Positions 21,628-30,914 of a stretch of 64,000 bases of DNA are shown in pieces. Position 1 is the first letter of the stretch, and the number at the start of each line of letters is the position of its first letter. The notes beneath the pieces were generated by a model. The model ran no database searches and was not told the origin of the DNA. It was given only the letters and a program-made list of their open reading frames with translations. The stretch comes from Vandiemenella viatica. Lineage: Eukaryota > Arthropoda > Insecta > Orthoptera > Morabidae. The stretch lies in the NCBI GenBank assembly GCA_031002005.1, contig CM061921.1, positions 177,080,935 through 177,144,934 of the forward strand, read 5' to 3'. The translations under genes and the position numbers were made by a program.

Positions 21628-22251
21628 TCACTCAGATGGAGCAATAATGTTGTTGTCACTGAGCCTGATTTCTAGTGCCTCACTTATGACTGACTCCCAG
21701 AAGGAAGAGGCCCTGGCCAACACTACAGTCTTGTCGAACTCGGTTCTATGCTCCTCGTCGAAGGCGTGCTCGGCAATTGCAGACTTTTCAATTTGCATCA
21801 GCCTTAGGTTTCGTCTGTGCTCGGTGAGGCGCTCTTCGATCGTTCTGGTGGTCTGGCCGATATACACTTTACCGCATTCGCACGGTATGGAATAAATTCC
21901 CAGTGTTCTTAGGCCCACGTCATCTTTTACCGGCCGCAGCATATCGCGTATCTTGGCGGGAGGTCGGAAGATACTTTTAATCCCGTGCCGCGCCAGAAGT
22001 CTCCCAATCTTTCCCGACGTGTTCCCGGCATATGGGAGAAAAGCAAAATTTTTTGGTGGTTCTTCTTGCTCCGACGGTGGTCTTGGTGGCTTCTGAGTAA
22101 AGGCCCGCTCTGTCTGCCGTCGAGAGTAACCGTTCTGTTCGAAGACAGTCTTGAGGTGTCTCATTTCTTCCAGCAGGCTCTCACGATCGGAGATTGCCCT
22201 CGCCCTGTGTACCAGTGTGGCCACTACGGAGTTGCGTTGTGACGGGTAATG
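21628..22251 (-). pseudogene. Penelope-like RT C-terminus with GIY-YIG endonuclease
   Basis: The minus strand reads HYPSQRNSVVATLVHRARAI, then HLKTVFEQNGYS (thumb region), FLPYAGNTSGKIGRLLARHGI, and finally GIYSIPCECGKVYIGQTTRT followed by EERLTEHRRNL, a HAFDEEH block and ESVISEALEIRL. The GIY and YIG triads and the Cys pair in PCECG are diagnostic of the Penelope-like endonuclease fused to an RT. The catalytic palm is missing: upstream of 22251 the frame runs into an inverted end piece, so the copy is 5' truncated. It ends at a stop at 21630-21628. The endonuclease would nick target DNA for priming in an active element. Confidence 0.85.
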
Positions 22252-22292
22252 GAAGCTGGTTGCACCCAAGTCAGCCTGTAGACACCGGACAC

Positions 22293-22325
22293 CTGATGAA
22301 GACAGCCGAGCTGGTTGTCGAAACG
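22293..22325 (+). ncRNA. Hammerhead-ribozyme-like core (right end of PLE)
   Basis: This is the same CTGATGA, 7-bp stem II and GAAACG as at 8226-8195, here on the plus strand, antisense to the Penelope-like ORF. It is part of the inverted end copy. The core bases are identical in both copies. Confidence 0.55.
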
Positions 22326-22591
22326 TTGTGTTTCCAAAACACCATCCGGCTGCACACCCGTGAAGACTACATTGCTTCAGTACGCCGGGAAAGTCTCCAC
22401 GCACACAAAAATGTTATTATTAAATTCACTGTTTGAATAATAACTTAAGACGGCTATGTTGTTTTACAAATTTGTTCAACGCCTTGTCAATAAATTCAAT
22501 ATCCTTAGTTAATGAGTAATATGTGTTATATATAATGTATATTAAAAAACTCAGATACACTACCCTTAAAGTAATCTTGCTGGCGCCCATG

Positions 22592-23600
22592 GCAACGCAC
22601 CAAAATTATTTGTGGTACCTCTTCTTTCAATTTGGTAAAAACTCCATTATTTACCCCTACCATCACAGAAGCATTGTCTGTACCAATGCCATTAAATTTT
22701 CAAGTGGAAGATCGAATCGTTTAATTATGCTTTCTATAGTAGAGACAATACCTTCAGCATTGCACTCATACAGCTCAGCAAGGTCTAAATATGTTGACAC
22801 TATTTTTTGCTTACTTTATTGTAATAAATTATAATCAAACCCAAGTATTTATGTACAGCAATATCGGTAGATTCGTCAATTAATAGGCTGAATGGTTGAT
22901 CTCTCAAATCTTGTTTATGAATTTCAGTAAAATGCAGTGCTAACACATTTTTTATAATCGATGTGCACTTTGCTCTGTGCAGTTGATTTTTTTATATCTT
23001 TTTCATGATTATGATTAATTACCACTCCCAAGTGGTCATCTGCACTTATACTAGTATGCATGGCTGTAAACAATGCAAGTCTGGCTTCTTCCTTTTTTTT
23101 AAATTGCAGTGGTTTCTGATTTGAATTGTAGCTTAGGGTGCATAGTTATAATCTGCAACAATTCAATAAAAATGCATAATATTTTTTAAAACAAGTTTCC
23201 ATTTAAATATAAATGAGTTAAGTCTTTATTTTAATTGAAATGACGTTTCTTCCCACAAGCTTTAAAGAAAATAATTAAATTCTAGGAAGTTTTAGATCAA
23301 TTAATTTTACATAAAAGCTTGTAATAACAATATTAAAAACAGGCTAATGACTACAAACCCTAACCATAATAAATACAGTTGTTTACATTTTATTTTGTAG
23401 ATGTTTCTTCGACATCCCATGTGCTTTCAAATCTCCGTAGTGACTCCTTAAAACCGTACCACATAATTTGCATTTCGCTGCTTGACCAGCAACACTTTCA
23501 AGCATTTGAAGCCAATCCTTTAAAAGTGGGTCTTGAAGACAAGAAACCCGAAACTATTGCGCATACTATGATTTCGGCATAGTGGTGCATGAACTTGCGA
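22592..23600 (-). pseudogene. hAT transposase, N-terminal part (piece 1 of 3)
   Basis: The minus strand reads DPLLKDWLQMLE and a BED/TTF-type zinc finger CKLCGTVLRSHYGDLKAHGM with a following KKH (about 23545-23400). A possible intron follows (GT at 23396, TTGCAG ending at 23153). After it come KKEEARLALFTAMHTSISADDHLG, HFTEIHKQDLRDQPFSLLIDESTDIAV and VSTYLDLAELYECNAEGI with stops and frame changes. The finger followed by an LIDESTD motif is characteristic of DUF4371-type hAT transposases; the D in DESTD belongs to the catalytic core. The gene is cut at 22592 by the composite element and continues at 8045. Confidence 0.75.
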
Positions 23601-23657
23601 AATGAATGCCACAAACTGAGCAGAGACAATAACTGGGTCTGAGTTGACTAAAAATTA

Positions 23658-23731
23658 GGGGAATCCCTGTCCCGCACGGTGATTCCGTCAGACGATCCAT
23701 CTGCTCGATACACTAATCGCGGAGATTCCCC
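23658..23731 (-). other. 74-nt cloverleaf-like foldback sequence
   Basis: Ends GGGGAATC and GATTCCCC pair over 8 bp. Inside, the minus strand can form CGAT/ATCG (loop TAGTGT), CAGA/TCTG (7-base loop TGGATCG) and ACGG/CCGT (loop AATCA). The arrangement resembles a tRNA cloverleaf, but there is no T-loop TTCGA and no clear B box, so it is not called a tRNA. It lies just upstream of the hAT coding part. Confidence 0.35.
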
Positions 23732-23984
23732 ATAGAATATTTTTTTTTAGTTTTAAACAGTCATACGATGCCTACAATCTGCTGAATCTATTTCGCTATT
23801 TGCACATCGCGTTGATGGAGTAAGTTTCTATTAATAATTTTCATCAATTAATTTTGTTGGTAGAACTTAAAAGGTTAAATCATTTGTAAAGTTGAATATC
23901 ACAGTGTTCATATTTGACTAAAAACAATACATCAATAATCACGACATTACGGAATAGAGACCTTTTTTATAATAAATTAATTTT

Positions 23985-24363
23985 CTTTGCTGTCATCAGT
24001 CTTTCGACTAGTTTGATGCAATCCTCCATCCCTTCCTATCTTGTGTTAACCTTTTCATTTCTACATATCCCCTACAACCCACGTCCTCAATTGTCTGATT
24101 CATATATTCTAATATCTGTCTTCCTCTATAGTTCTTACCTTCGACTGATCCCTCCACTATCAAATTAACCAATCCAGCATGTCTTAAAATATACCAGCCT
24201 GTCTCTCGTTTCTGTTATCTTCTTCCACAAACTTCTTTCCTCATCCATCATTTTCAAAACTCGTTCACTTTGTACTGCGTCCGTCCACTTAATTTTCAGC
24301 ATCTTTCTGTAGCACCACATTTCAAATGCTTCAATTTTCTTTCTTTCCCGTATTCCTAAAGTC
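23985..24363 (-). pseudogene. RTE-type LINE, 3' end of ORF2 and tail
   Basis: On the minus strand ERKKIEAFEMWCYRKMLKIKWTD and ERSLWKKITETRDRL (24360-24180) match the well-known C-terminal blocks of RTE-type ORF2 in insects. The sequence continues to about 23985 with the usual 3' region (ATGACAGCA-type end). It is strongly 5' truncated. The right border at 24364 coincides with a MITE-like end. Confidence 0.7.
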
Positions 24364-24440
24364 ATTGGCGTAGTTAGGGGGGGGGGGCGGTGGGTGTGGT
24401 CCGCCCCGGGTGTCAACCGTTTGGGGGTGACACCTGCATT
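24364..24440. mobile_element. Possible hAT-type MITE end
   Basis: CATTGGCGTAGTTAGG followed by a G11 run resembles the starts of the MITEs at 5765 and 8046. No matching opposite end or target duplication was found, so the extent is unknown. Confidence 0.3.
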
Positions 24441-24444
24441 TCGA

Positions 24445-25700
24445 AAATAGTAATCGAAATTAGTGTGATACAAAAAAAATATTTTTTTGATAGGCTTCTT
24501 TTATCTTTTGGTGTCGAAACGCTTCTACTTTTATTGTTTTGAATATTTGTTTTTAAGTTGATGTAGCACTTTTTCAAAAGTGACCCAGAGGGCTCTTTCA
24601 TTACAATAGCTTATAATTACTGGCAACACCACGCGCTTAAACAAAGAAAGCATCTGTAGCTCCAACAATCGCAGGAAATCGTGGTGCTTACCGTCCGTCA
24701 TTGTTGTTTGGTTTGTTAGTAGCGGCGGTGTATAAAGCGAGTAAATTTCAAATTAAAGGGTATATATATAAAATTGTTAAAATCATGGTAATTAATTCTC
24801 GAAATTATTTAAAGAAAAATTTTTTATTTTCCTTTGAAAATGAAAAAAACAACCTAGCGTATTATTATTATTACTTCCCCACGATTCACTAAAAGTGGGT
24901 GGCCGAGGGTGCATTACACGAATCCTAATGTCGGAATACCTGTAGTCAAGGCTTCCACTTCCATTGTCCGGTCATCAATTAAACTCAGACATTTTAAGCG
25001 TGGCATGAAATTCATTTTTTTTAAAAAATGGTTTTGCTTATTTAGAATTCCATTGCTTTCATGCTAAGAGTCACATGTGCCTTGAAGTATTTTGTAGTAA
25101 TTTTTGAATTTATCATCTGGCAGATTCGTATTGGATAAATTTAGTGCATTTCGCGTTATCTGATTTATCGTCTGTCGTTGGTAATTAGTTTTTATAGAGC
25201 AGTCGGAACCGCGTATCTTTTTAGCGAAATCGTAACATTAATAAGCACTTCAATTCTAGGTTCATGTAAGTTTGCTATGCTTTTTACTGACCGAGAATAT
25301 GCAAATATGATCGCGATAAAATAAATAAGCGTATGATTCTCTAAGAATTTTTCATAATAAATTTAGAGAAGAAAATTCCTATTATGGGTAACCTCTCTGC
25401 CAGATACAGGTACCTAAATTCTTGCTGGTTCCTTAAATCGACAGGGATGTCGAACTTCAGTTCCTCAACAAAAATTGAGCTTTAATCATAAACTGAACGA
25501 ACATTGGAACCGTTTACAATATTTTTATTTATACGCTACAGAGCGGCGGTAGAAATATAAAATTTACACGTGGAGATGGTCTTCCATACATACAATGTTA
25601 TATTTAGGAGTCAGTAGCTACGTATATCTTAGACGTGTAGTAAAATATATCACTTGTTAAGTACTTCATGTAAAGACGGATGATATCGCAAAGGCATGTT
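24445..25700. other. AT-rich DNA, nothing assignable
   Basis: No ORF with a domain, no RNA gene and no clear repeat was seen. Part of it may be the inside of the MITE that starts at 24364. Confidence 0.4.
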
Positions 25701-25706
25701 CTTATA

Positions 25707-26562
25707 CAGGGCGTTCGCCGGAAAACGCTACCCTCCCAGTCTGTTGCCGTCGGCAACTTGCTCGGTCAGTGGAGCCAGCAGTTTCCGCCAACCGCCACCG
25801 TGAATCACCGCACTGTTTAACACCTCCGCTGCCCCAACAGTGCATTGCAGTGACCCTTACATTGTTAAGAACGGTTTCTTTGCATTGTAGATAGTTTGTG
25901 ACTTCAGTCTCTTATTAATCAGTGTTGTGAATAAACGTTTCTTTGCGGTTTGGCTGGTTTGGGACTTCATACTCTTATTAATCTGTACCGTGTTTGAGTG
26001 TGAGTATAATTATGGTACGTTACAGTTTGCAACAAAGAATATTTCTCTACGATACATATGTGAAGAAGAAGTCGTTTAAAAAGTGTCGCAGTAAATTTCG
26101 TCGCGAATTTCCTGGCGCTTTACTGCCAGCTAAATCAACAATTCTGCGTCTGGTTAAAAAAGTAAGAGAAACGGGTTCATTTTTTTTAACAAAAAGAGAC
26201 TGTCGGTCAACCGTATTCTCACAGAGGAGAAAATTAACGATATCGCTTTTCGACTAGAACAGTCACCCAAAAAATCATTAAGTCAGTTAGGGCAGCGTGT
26301 GTCTCGAAATATGTTCAGAAGATGTGAAATGTGCATTACACAAGAGGGTCAACACTTCCAGCATCTTTTATAAGGTAAGCTAATGAATTACGCCACATTT
26401 AAATGCTTAGCACACAAGTTTATGAAGTTTATGAAGCGTAATTATTATGAAATAGTCCGCGGCCGACGGTCGAACAATGCCGGAAACTGAGCGCTCGCTC
26501 GCCGGGAGCAGTTTCTTCCTTGTAGCGCTAACAGTGGGTTGCGTTTCCCGGCGAACGCCCTG
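25707..26562 (+). mobile_element. 856-bp Tc1/mariner-type element with TA TSD
   Basis: The left end is CAGGGCGTTCGCCGG (followed by AAAACGC) and the right end is its reverse complement with one mismatch (GGGAAACGC), a terminal inverted repeat of about 22 bp. TA dinucleotides flank both sides (25705-25706, 26563-26564), as expected for the Tc1/mariner superfamily. It encodes only a truncated transposase N terminus. The 3' portion after about 26370 is non-coding. Confidence 0.85.
26012..26257 (+). pseudogene. Transposase N-terminal helix-turn-helix
   Basis: From an ATG at 26012 the frame reads MVRYSLQQRIFLYDTYVKKK, then KKCRSKFRREFPGALLPAKS and TILRLVKKVRETGSFF. This arrangement (QRIFLYD.YV....KCR..FR..FP...P....I..LV.KVR.TGS) is a DUF4817-like helix-turn-helix used for terminal-repeat binding by insect IS630/Tc1-type transposases. 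After a frame change NDIAFRLEQSPKKSLSQLGQ follows (26225-26295). The catalytic DDE domain is absent. Confidence 0.7.
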
Positions 26563-26569
26563 TATTACC

Positions 26570-26940
26570 TGACCCGTTGTGTGTGTGTGTGTGTTTTTTT
26601 TTAATTACGTTGTTTTTATATTTCATTCTTCTATTTTTATGATGTAATTTAATGTAGAGTTACTTTTCTGACTATACAGTATCCCACAGGGTCTCACGAC
26701 TTGCAGGACCCTGATCCTGGGTTTTCACCAATGTGACCCCATCTGGGTCTGGAATTGCTTCTACTTGGACCAACCCACTTCTGTTAACTTTCCTATCGAT
26801 ATCCCTAGGTTCTGCAAATACCAAGGTTGCGAAGGCATTTAAAAACAGCTTGTGTTAACGTTTCAGTAACAATTTATTAGGTAGCTAGTAGGTATAAAAG
26901 GGCGGAGCGCGCTCAAAAAGTGCGGTTCTTGCACGGAACA
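26570..26940. other. No gene; (GT)n run and an isolated TATA box
   Basis: A (TG)n run lies at 26578-26594 and TATAAAAGGGCGG at about 26894. The TATA box precedes the left inverted-repeat arm and could be the promoter of an unrecognised LTR, but no ORF follows. Confidence 0.3.
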
Positions 26941-26943
26941 CCT

Positions 26944-27792
26944 CTATTGTTCTAATTGGATACATTGTATCATTCTATTGTTCTCCCCCTCCCACCTGTC
27001 AATCATTTTCACACCTATTGTTCTCTCCCCTCCCACTTGACTTGAAGGGCCACTTGACATAAGGGCCACTTGACTTGAGGGCCACTTGACTAACCCCAGT
27101 TTCACCTCTATGTTCTCCCCCCACCTGCCAATCATGGCCACTTGACTAACCACTTGACTTGAGGGCCACTTGACTAACCACTTGACATGAGGGCCACTTG
27201 ACTAACCACTTGACTAACCTCAGTTACACCCCTATTGTCCTTGACCACGCACCCCTCTAGCCGCACCAGGTGTGACGCAGCCGTTGCCAGACCACTTGAG
27301 CGAGCAACTGGACTTTTCGGACAGATGTCGACATGCCGCTCCTTTTTCGAACGAGGAATTCGCGGAGGTATTTACCAGTGCGTGCCGAGGCAAATAACAG
27401 GTACATGCCGAGTGCGTCCATTAACTACGTAAGTACATTTTGGCCGAGTACCGACCAAACCACTTGAGCGAGCCCAACCGCACCAGGTGTGTACTCTGCT
27501 GCTTTTGTCGTTCTGTGAGGTATGAGAATTCTGCGGTATGAACAGAGAAGTTCACCGGAATAGCATTGCCATGCTCGAAGCTTGTGGACTATGCGTTTCT
27601 ACGAGAGTGGTGGTGTAACGGTTAGCGTTCTCGCCTCGCATTCGGGGACGCCGGTTCGAACCCCCGTCCGGGCATCCAGATTTGGGTTTTCCATGGTTTC
27701 CCAAATCACTCCAGGCAAATGCCAAGTGCTTCCTTCAAAAGACCATGGCCGAATTCCTTCCCATTCCTTGCTCCCATCCTTGCCCCGCATCC
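26944..27792 (+). repeat. Left arm of a large inverted duplication
   Basis: Reverse-complement match to 34359-35149 with few substitutions and indels, covering an AATTGGATACATTGTATC stretch, CACTTGAC-type repeats, a unique stretch of about 350 bp (27230-27600) and most of a SINE. The match stops inside the SINE at GCATCC (27792). Confidence 0.8.
27040..27230 (+). repeat. Tandem GGGCCACTTGACTAACCACTTGAC-type repeats
   Basis: CACTTGAC is repeated about eleven times at 8-24 bp spacing, alternating with GAGGGC and TAAC blocks, between two runs of CCTCCCAC/CCCCCACC. The reverse complement is seen at 34925-35045 with a different copy number. Confidence 0.75.
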
Positions 27793-27848
27793 TTTCCCGT
27801 CTCTAAAGACCTCGCTGTTGAGAGACGTAAAGCAGTTAAAAAAAATAC
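27601..27848 (+). mobile_element. Full-length tRNA-derived SINE
   Basis: The head carries Pol III boxes: A box TGGTGTAACGGTTAGCG (about 27610) and B box GGTTCGAACCC (about 27653). The body follows (GGTTTTCCATGGTTTCCC, CCATGGCCGAATTCC) and ends in AGTTAAAAAAAATAC. GCGTTTCT flanks it at 27593-27600 and 27849-27856. This is a complete SINE; another, truncated copy is at 34359-34556. Confidence 0.85.
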
Positions 27849-27879
27849 GCGTTTCTGCCGCTAGGCGTTTATGGCGCAA

Positions 27880-28480
27880 CTCATTTGCAGTACAGTGCCG
27901 CGTGTGTTGCCGACCTGGCTTCTGTCAATCTGTTTCTGCCAGCGCTGTTTTGTTATTGTTTCGTTTTTTGGTGATGTAAGTTTAAGTGAGTAACGTGCAG
28001 CTGAGAAACTTTGTTTTCTAATGAGATAAAATGCTGCTGAAACTCGGTTCACTAGGCTTAAAAATAGTGACATGTTGGTTGATGACAAACCTCGTTCTGC
28101 ACGTCCATCAAATGTACGAATCGACGAAATGTTGAAAAAAAATTCCAGAGCTTTTGCTCTTTGACCGTCGACAGACAATTTATCAACTGTCAGAAATTAG
28201 TGGGTTATCTTGGAGCTCGATTCAGCGAAATTTAACAGAAGATTTGGGAATGAAAACGGTTGCTGCCAAGTTTTTTCCTCGGGCTGTGACTGACTAACAA
28301 TAAAAAGAACGTCGACTTGAAACATGTCGTGCTTTGAAATTGATCCAGATTTTCTGTCATTATTGGTGACGAGTCATTGCGCTATGGTTACGACCCAAAC
28401 ACAAAGCAACAGTCAGCCAATGTAAGGCGTCAATGTCACCCCGTCCAAAAAAAAAAAAAAAAATATCCTGGTATGGACTG
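27880..28480 (+). pseudogene. Mariner transposase fragment
   Basis: In shifting plus-strand frames one reads DDKPRSARPSNVRIDEML, TIYQLSEISGLSWSSIQRNLTEDLGMKTVAAKFFPRAVTD, KERRLETCRA, then GDESLRYGYDP-like and SPRPKK blocks. This is the order of mariner transposases: second helix-turn-helix (TEDLGM.KV.AK.VPR.LT..QK..R), then the first catalytic D of the GDES motif. Many stops are present. Confidence 0.75.
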
Positions 28481-28629
28481 TGTTTTACGTAGCATGGATT
28501 GACCTCTCATCAAACTGAACCGAACATTGACTTGAAATGGTTATATTCTGTTACTTGTAGACCATTTGCAATCATATGCCAGGATGCTTCCTTCAAAAGG
28601 CCAGGGGATAGACTACATCCTTGCCTTGG

Positions 28630-29278
28630 CCAAGACTTACTAACTGCGATAAGTTCGGCGAAAGACGTTTGTGACGGCGAGTGTTTTGGACAAAGTTTTA
28701 TGCATATTCTTACGGCTCATACCGAGCGTGGTGGGTGAGCGGTTAACAGGGAAATAGTGTGAACTTTGACAAAACATCTTTAGCTGGGACGCTGCATGTT
28801 AGAGACTAATACAGTAACTCTAATCAACTACACAATCTTGCTACTTATCCCGTTTCTTTGGCAGAGGTATATTGCATACTGTACGGATATTAAGTGACCA
28901 AGACTTACTAACTGCGATAAGTTCGGCGAAAGACGTTTGTGACGGCGAGTGTTTTGGACAAAGTTTTATGCATATTCTTACGGCTCATACCGAGCGTGGT
29001 GGGTGAGCGGTTAACAGGGAAATAGTGTGAACTTTGACAAAACATCTTTAGCTGGGCGCTGCATGTTAGAGACTAATACAGTAACTCTAATAAACTACAC
29101 AATTCTTGCTACTTATACCCGTTTCTTTGGCAGAGGCATATTGCATACTGTACGGATATTGAGTGACAAGACTTACTAACTGCGATAAGTTCGGCGAAAG
29201 ACGTTTGTGCGGCGAGTTTTGGACAAAGTTTGTGCGTATTCTTACGGCTCATACTGAGCGTGGTGGGTGAGCGGTTAA
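28630..29278 (+). repeat. Tandem array, unit about 268 bp, 2.4 copies
   Basis: Units start with AAGACTTACTAACTGCGATA at 28630, 28898 and about 29166. Each unit includes GAGCGTGGTGGGTGAGCGGTTAAC, which looks like the A-box head of the local SINE. The third copy passes directly into a full SINE at 29257. Confidence 0.85.
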
Positions 29279-29450
29279 CTCTCTGGCCTCACATTCGGGA
29301 GGACGCGGGTTCGAACCCCCGTCCAGGCATCCAAATTTGGGTTTTTAATGGTTTACCTAAATCATTCCAAGCGAATGCCGGGTGTTTCCTTCAAAAAGGC
29401 GTCGGGAGGACGTGGGTTTGAATCCCTGCCCCGACCATCAAGATTTCGGC
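29257..29450 (+). mobile_element. tRNA-derived SINE copy
   Basis: A box GGTGGGTGAGCGGTTAAC and B box GGTTCGAACCCCC, then TTTGGGTTTTTAATGGTTTACC. The body is followed near 29403 by a second B-box-like GGGTTTGAATCC, suggesting that two SINE pieces are joined. Confidence 0.65.
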
Positions 29451-29642
29451 TTTCCATGCTTTTTATGAAATTACTGCATTCGGTGCTTAAGCCATCTGAC
29501 GGGAAAGTGAAAAGCCCTCAACCTGACCTTCACATCTTTCACAACTTGCGTCGTAATGTAGTTACGCCTTAACACTTCCGTTGTTCGGTTTCAAGTTTAA
29601 ACTGTAGGTTCTCTACACCCTGTTAAGTTCAAGTAGGCTAGG

Positions 29643-30632
29643 ATAGAGGCGGAATGCGCAGGCAATAAAAAACCCTGGTCATAATGACCAAACGAGCCAT
29701 TACTCCGTACTTCAGGTGAATGTTGGGTTGGGTCCTTCAAAAGACCATGCCTGAATTCCATTCCGATCCTTGCACCAGTCCTATCACACTTCGTGATCGG
29801 TAAAGATCTGGCCTAGCATTTGGGAGGGCGTGGGCTCGAATCCCAGTCCGGGCATCCAGATTTGAGTTTCCATGGTTTCCCCAAATAACTCGAGGCGAAT
29901 GACGGGGATGATTTTCTTCATTTGCCATGGCCGAATTCCCCACCGTTCCTCGTCCACTGTCCTTTCCCACCTCTAAAGGCTTCGATGTCGACGAGGCGTA
30001 GAACCCTAAAAAAGAAACCACGACCACCAACTCCAGATGAATGTCGAGTTATTCATTCAAAATACCATGCCCGAATTCCTTCCCAGTCCTTGCCGCCAGT
30101 CCATACAATTATGGCCATTACATTCTCGCAATCACCATAGAGGGGGAATGCGCAGGCAATAAAAAACCCTGGTCATAATGACCAAACGAGCCATTACTCC
30201 GTACTTCAGGTGAATGTTGGGTTGGTTCCTTCAAAAGACCATGCCTAAATTCGATCCCGATCCTTGCACCAGTCCTATCACACCTCGTGATCGGTAAAGA
30301 TCTGGCCTAGCATTTGGGAGGGCGTGGGCTCGAATCCCAGTCCGGGCATCCAGATTTGAGTTTTCCATGGTTTCCCCAAATAACTCGATGCGAATGACGG
30401 GGTGATTTCTTCATTTGACATGGCCGAATTCCCCACCGTTCGTCGTCCACTGTCCTTTCCCACCTCTAAAGGCTTCGATGTCGACGAGGCGTAGAACCAT
30501 AAAAAAAGAAAACCACAACCACCAACTCCAGATGAATGTCGAGTTATTCATTCAAAATACCATGCCCGAATTCCTTCCCAGTCCATGCCGCCAGTCCATA
30601 CAATTATGGCCTTTACATTCTCGCAATCACCA
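29643..30632 (+). repeat. Tandem duplication of a 494-bp SINE-containing unit
   Basis: Copy 1 (29643-30136) and copy 2 (30137-30632) are almost identical. Both start ATAGAGG(C/G)GGAATGCGCAGG and end CATTCTCGCAATCACC. Each contains a SINE body with B box GGCTCGAATCCC and GTCGACGAGGCGTAGAACC tail, but lacks the A-box head. Confidence 0.85.
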
Positions 30633-30800
30633 AATTTTAGTGCCAATCGATTTACAGTAGACCTATCAACGGTATTGTCGGTATAAACAGCCTTGAAACG
30701 ACGATGAATCGCAGTAGGAATCACTTTGTCGGCAGTTAAAAATTCGATAACAGCACGATGTTTAACTCACGTTGACACAACACTAGAACAGTTCTCCATA
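30633..30800 (-). pseudogene. Mariner (SETMAR-like) transposase N-terminal fragment
   Basis: The minus strand reads VKHRAVIEFLTADKVIPTAIHRRFKAVYTDNTVDRSTVNRLALKF, the first helix-turn-helix of mariner transposases (R.VI.FL..E...P.EI..RL..VYG....S.STV.RW...F). It is on the strand opposite to the mariner fragment at 27880-28480. Confidence 0.7.
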
Positions 30801-30914
30801 ATTCCGGACAACGAATCCTTACTTCTCAGTACTTTCAAATAAAATGTAATGCCGCTTGGTATGTATGGTCTGGCGTTAGAGTTTTTCAGTCGTAACAGCC
30901 TTACATAAGGACAG

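Larger units (their letters stand above)
8149..22404 (-). mobile_element. Penelope-like element with nested LINEs, 13-bp TSD
   Basis: Identical 13-bp sequences ACAAAAATGTTAT flank it at 8136-8148 and 22405-22417. Its ends are inverted copies of about 110 bp (8149-8260 and 22262-22369), each with a hammerhead-like core; the right end has about 35 extra bases. On the minus strand it holds, in order: an inverted end piece, the C-terminal reverse transcriptase plus GIY-YIG endonuclease (22251-21628), pLTR-like sequence (21627-21448, continued at 11500-11230), a Gag-like ORF (11200-9892, 8551-8409) and the second end. Plus-strand LINEs A, B, C and D lie inside. Inverted end pieces and a truncated RT are common in Penelope-like insertions. 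Confidence 0.65.
8046..22591. mobile_element. Small hAT-type element carrying a 14.3-kb nested insertion
   Basis: The left end is CATGGCCGCCGGGAGG (8046). The right end read inwards is CATGGGCGCCAGCAAG (from 22591), matching at 11 of 16 positions. Flanks are GCAACGCG (8038-8045) and GCAACGCA (22592-22599), 7 of 8 identical, so an 8-bp hAT-type duplication. Its own sequence is only 8046-8136 (with a G15 run) plus 22418-22591; the rest is the Penelope-like element and later LINEs. It interrupts the minus-strand hAT transposase. Confidence 0.7.

Noticed and set aside
27582..27670. Functional tRNA gene at the SINE head
   Set aside because: A and B boxes exist, but the sequence continues into a SINE body with target duplications and repeats elsewhere in the window.
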